A stretch of DNA of 7,572 nucleotides from JBFFSQ01 sp041572275 (lineage in GTDB: Bacteria; Pseudomonadota; Gammaproteobacteria; SZUA-229): contig JBFFSQ010000150.1 in NCBI GenBank assembly GCA_041572275.1, positions 1-7,572 of the forward strand, given 5' to 3'. The notes under the pieces were generated by a model. The model was not told the DNA's origin and did not search any database. It saw only the letters and a list, made by a program, of their open reading frames with translations. The position numbers and the translations under genes were made by a program. How positions within the stretch are numbered: position 1 is the stretch's first letter; every line of letters begins with the position of its first letter. Shown one piece after another: positions 6,319 to 7,572 of the stretch.

Positions 6319-6708
6319 ATGAAATTCTTTTTTAAAATATTCTTCAGAACTTTACGCATCATCCTCGGCCCCTTTTTATTAGCCTGGAACTGGCTCACCA
6401 TGCCCAAAAGTATCGAGCGCAGTGCTGAGGAACAGGCCCAGGTTGACCTGGCCAGCCAGAATCTGACCTTGTATCAGTACCGGACCTGCCCTTTCTGTAT
6501 CAAAGTCAGACGTACAATCAAGCAATTGGCACTGAATATTGAGACCGTGGATGCCCAGCATGACCCGGTTCATCGTGCGGCCTTATTAGAAGGTGGTGGA
6601 CAAAGCCAGGTACCTTGCTTGAAAATTGTTGATGAAAAAGGTGACACCACCTGGTTATATGAGTCATCAGCCATTAATCAATACCTGCAAAGCCGATTTG
6701 CCGCCTGA
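6319..6708 (+). CDS. Membrane-anchored glutaredoxin/GST N-terminal domain protein
   Basis: A 129-aa protein with two parts. Residues 1-27, including FFKIFFRTLRIILGPFLLAWNWL, form a hydrophobic N-terminal helix that probably anchors it in the inner membrane; its cytoplasmic or periplasmic orientation is uncertain. Residues about 48-127 are a thioredoxin fold of the glutaredoxin/GST-N type. It has strand LTLYQYRTCPFC with the redox motif CPFC (57-60), the basic helix KVRRTIKQL, the cis-proline region QVPCLKI (Pro99), and WLYESSAINQYL (112-123) as in GST N-terminal domains that bind glutathione. It may reduce disulfides or glutathione adducts at the membrane; the partner is unknown. An extra Cys100 follows the cis-proline. 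ATG 6319 is preferred to TTG 6265 because the hydrophobic anchor starts there; the ribosome site is weak (AGGG about 14 bases upstream). The stop codon is 2 bases before the next gene. Confidence 0.88.
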   Translation: MKFFFKIFFRTLRIILGPFLLAWNWLTMPKSIERSAEEQAQVDLASQNLTLYQYRTCPFCIKVRRTIKQLALNIETVDAQHDPVHRAALLEGGGQSQVPCLKIVDEKGDTTWLYESSAINQYLQSRFAA

Positions 6709-6710
6709 TC

Positions 6711-6950
6711 ATGACGCCTGAGGATGATTCGGTACTGCTGTCTGACCCTGAGCAACTGCTCAAGCTGGCCCGGTACCGAATGCCCTATGGCAAATACGCC
6801 AGCCGCCTGCTCATCGATTTACCTGAACCCTATGTGGTCTGGTATGCAAACAAGGGTTTTCCCAAAGGTGAACTGGGCCAGATGTTGCAACTGGTTCACG
6901 AAATAAAAATCAACGGCCTGGAATACCTGTTCGACCCGCTACGCCCATAA
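6711..6950 (+). CDS. DUF3820 family protein
   Basis: A 79-aa protein with the DUF3820 core (the Pfam family named putative quorum-sensing-regulated virulence factor). The motif runs RMPYGKYASRLLIDLPEPYV from residue 23, then VWYANKGFPKGELGQML and EIKINGLEYLF. In the family the conserved MPxGKY, DLPEPY and KGFPKG blocks make up almost the whole protein, so it is complete. No signal peptide or membrane helix is seen, and it is probably cytoplasmic. The biochemical function is unknown. The 2-base gap after the glutaredoxin-like stop and the absence of its own Shine-Dalgarno sequence imply co-transcription and translational coupling with that gene. No terminator is obvious after the TAA. Confidence 0.88.
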   Translation: MTPEDDSVLLSDPEQLLKLARYRMPYGKYASRLLIDLPEPYVVWYANKGFPKGELGQMLQLVHEIKINGLEYLFDPLRP

Positions 6951-6995
6951 ACACTCAGTCACCGCTCAAGCTAGTCTGCCCTTCCCGATTTCCGC

Positions 6996-7001
6996 TATAC
7001 T
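6996..7001 (+). promoter_or_regulatory. Candidate -10 box for the cytochrome gene
   Basis: TATACT has one mismatch to consensus and lies about 36 bases before the ATG at 7037. No matching -35 hexamer is seen at 16-18 bases, so either an activator is needed or the gene is read from the upstream transcript. Confidence 0.35.
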
Positions 7002-7036
7002 GCTATCCCATCACAGACTTCACATCCGGGATTATT

Positions 7037-7572
7037 ATGCAGACTGCTTTTAAACAACTCATTGGCTGCTTGCTCTTCAGCTGCGTATTACATCCCGTGA
7101 TGGCCGATTCAAGTACCGGCAAGATTAGTCTCAACTCTCCACCACCCTCCCTTGGCCAATGGTACAAACCGGCCAACAAACGCCAGGTATGGCTGCACAC
7201 CATGTTCAGACTGCGTCGATCAATGCAGGCAATTCAAGATTATGCTGATCAGAACAACCAGGCCGCCATGGAAAAATGGTTCAAACGTCTGGATAAAGAT
7301 TATCGCGACATTGCCGAAATGGTTCCGGAATGGGAAAACGAAATCAAACCTCGACTATTAGGTGACCTGGAAGACTTTATTGAAGCCGGTGACACTATCC
7401 GCATCAAGAAAACCTTATCCATGATCAAACGCACCTGTAGCGATTGTCATGACAGCTACCTGCCACAGGTCACCATTCTTTACCGCACACCCTCATATGA
7501 TGACATCAAGGTGATGGATGATAATAACCAGCCACTGTCCTTCCAGAAACATATGAAGACCCTGCCCCAGGC
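7037..7572 (+). CDS. Exported monohaem cytochrome c-like protein (C-terminus outside window)
   Basis: 178 full codons are present before the right edge. The start ATG is preceded by CGGGA at a 6-base spacing. A signal peptide (about 1-23, MQTAFKQLIGCLLFSCVLHPVMA) directs the protein to the periplasm. The mature part is highly charged and predicted helical (about 48-130: Trp- and Lys-rich segments such as RQVWLHTMFRLRRSMQAI and EKWFKRLDKDYRDI). Then comes TCSDCHDSY with one CxxCH haem-binding motif at 134-138. A helical region ending in CxxCH recalls cytochrome c-prime, but here at least 40 residues follow (LPQVTILYRTPSYDDIKVMD and onwards), so it is not a standard member. I do not recognise a named family; electron transfer in the periplasm is the natural inference. 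His53 or Met56 near the N-terminus could serve as an axial ligand, but this is a guess. Confidence 0.82.
   Translation, partial: MQTAFKQLIGCLLFSCVLHPVMADSSTGKISLNSPPPSLGQWYKPANKRQVWLHTMFRLRRSMQAIQDYADQNNQAAMEKWFKRLDKDYRDIAEMVPEWENEIKPRLLGDLEDFIEAGDTIRIKKTLSMIKRTCSDCHDSYLPQVTILYRTPSYDDIKVMDDNNQPLSFQKHMKTLPQ

Noticed and set aside
7003..7203. Minus-strand open frame over the start of the cytochrome gene
   Set aside because: The opposite strand encodes a signal peptide and later a CxxCH motif with a good ribosome site, so the minus-strand frame is a shadow.

Overview
The window looks like chromosomal DNA from a gammaproteobacterium of moderate to low GC content. The strongest taxonomic hints are an ABC-F protein that matches Escherichia coli YbiT in length (530 aa) and along most of its sequence, an ArfB of 136 aa, a DUF3820 protein, and a membrane-anchored glutaredoxin/GST-N-like protein of a type I associate with gammaproteobacteria. 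A secreted c-type cytochrome at the right edge suggests a respiring, possibly marine or sulfur-cycle, organism, but that lifestyle is inference. I see no insertion sequence, phage gene, CRISPR array, rRNA or intact tRNA.

Layout, left to right. (1) 1-507, minus strand: the N-terminal part of an exported LolA-fold protein (outer membrane lipoprotein-sorting family), cut by the window edge. (2) 508-742: a gap with a probable -10 box for that gene and a perfect AT-rich inverted repeat (696-721) just past the end of the next gene. (3) 743-2335, minus strand: ybiT, starting at TTG. (4) 2520-2930, plus strand: arfB, divergent from ybiT, so two ribosome-acting factors share one 184-base control region. 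(5) 3048-4256, plus strand: a protein with a degenerate EAL domain followed by an HDOD domain. (6) 4237-5148, minus strand: a diverged GpsA-like dehydrogenase whose 3' end overlaps the EAL-HDOD gene by 20 bases. (7) 5241-6137, plus strand: an alpha/beta hydrolase with a GHSLG elbow, divergent from the dehydrogenase across a 92-base gap with two overlapping promoter candidates. (8) 6319-6708 and 6711-6950, plus strand: a membrane-anchored glutaredoxin-like protein and a DUF3820 protein, 2 bases apart and probably one transcript. (9) 7037 to the edge, plus strand: an exported monohaem cytochrome c-like protein, cut by the window edge.

The genes do not form one obvious pathway. Three small modules can be argued: ribosome rescue and translation (ybiT/arfB), a possible lipid or small-molecule pair (dehydrogenase/hydrolase), and a redox pair (glutaredoxin-like/DUF3820) next to a cytochrome. 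The most unusual single observation is the dehydrogenase. It keeps the GpsA fold signatures and the catalytic lysine, but the conserved Ser-Arg-Asn that binds substrate phosphate reads Ser-His-His. I did not find convincing evidence for a wholly new multi-gene system; the window is mostly ordinary core and accessory genes.
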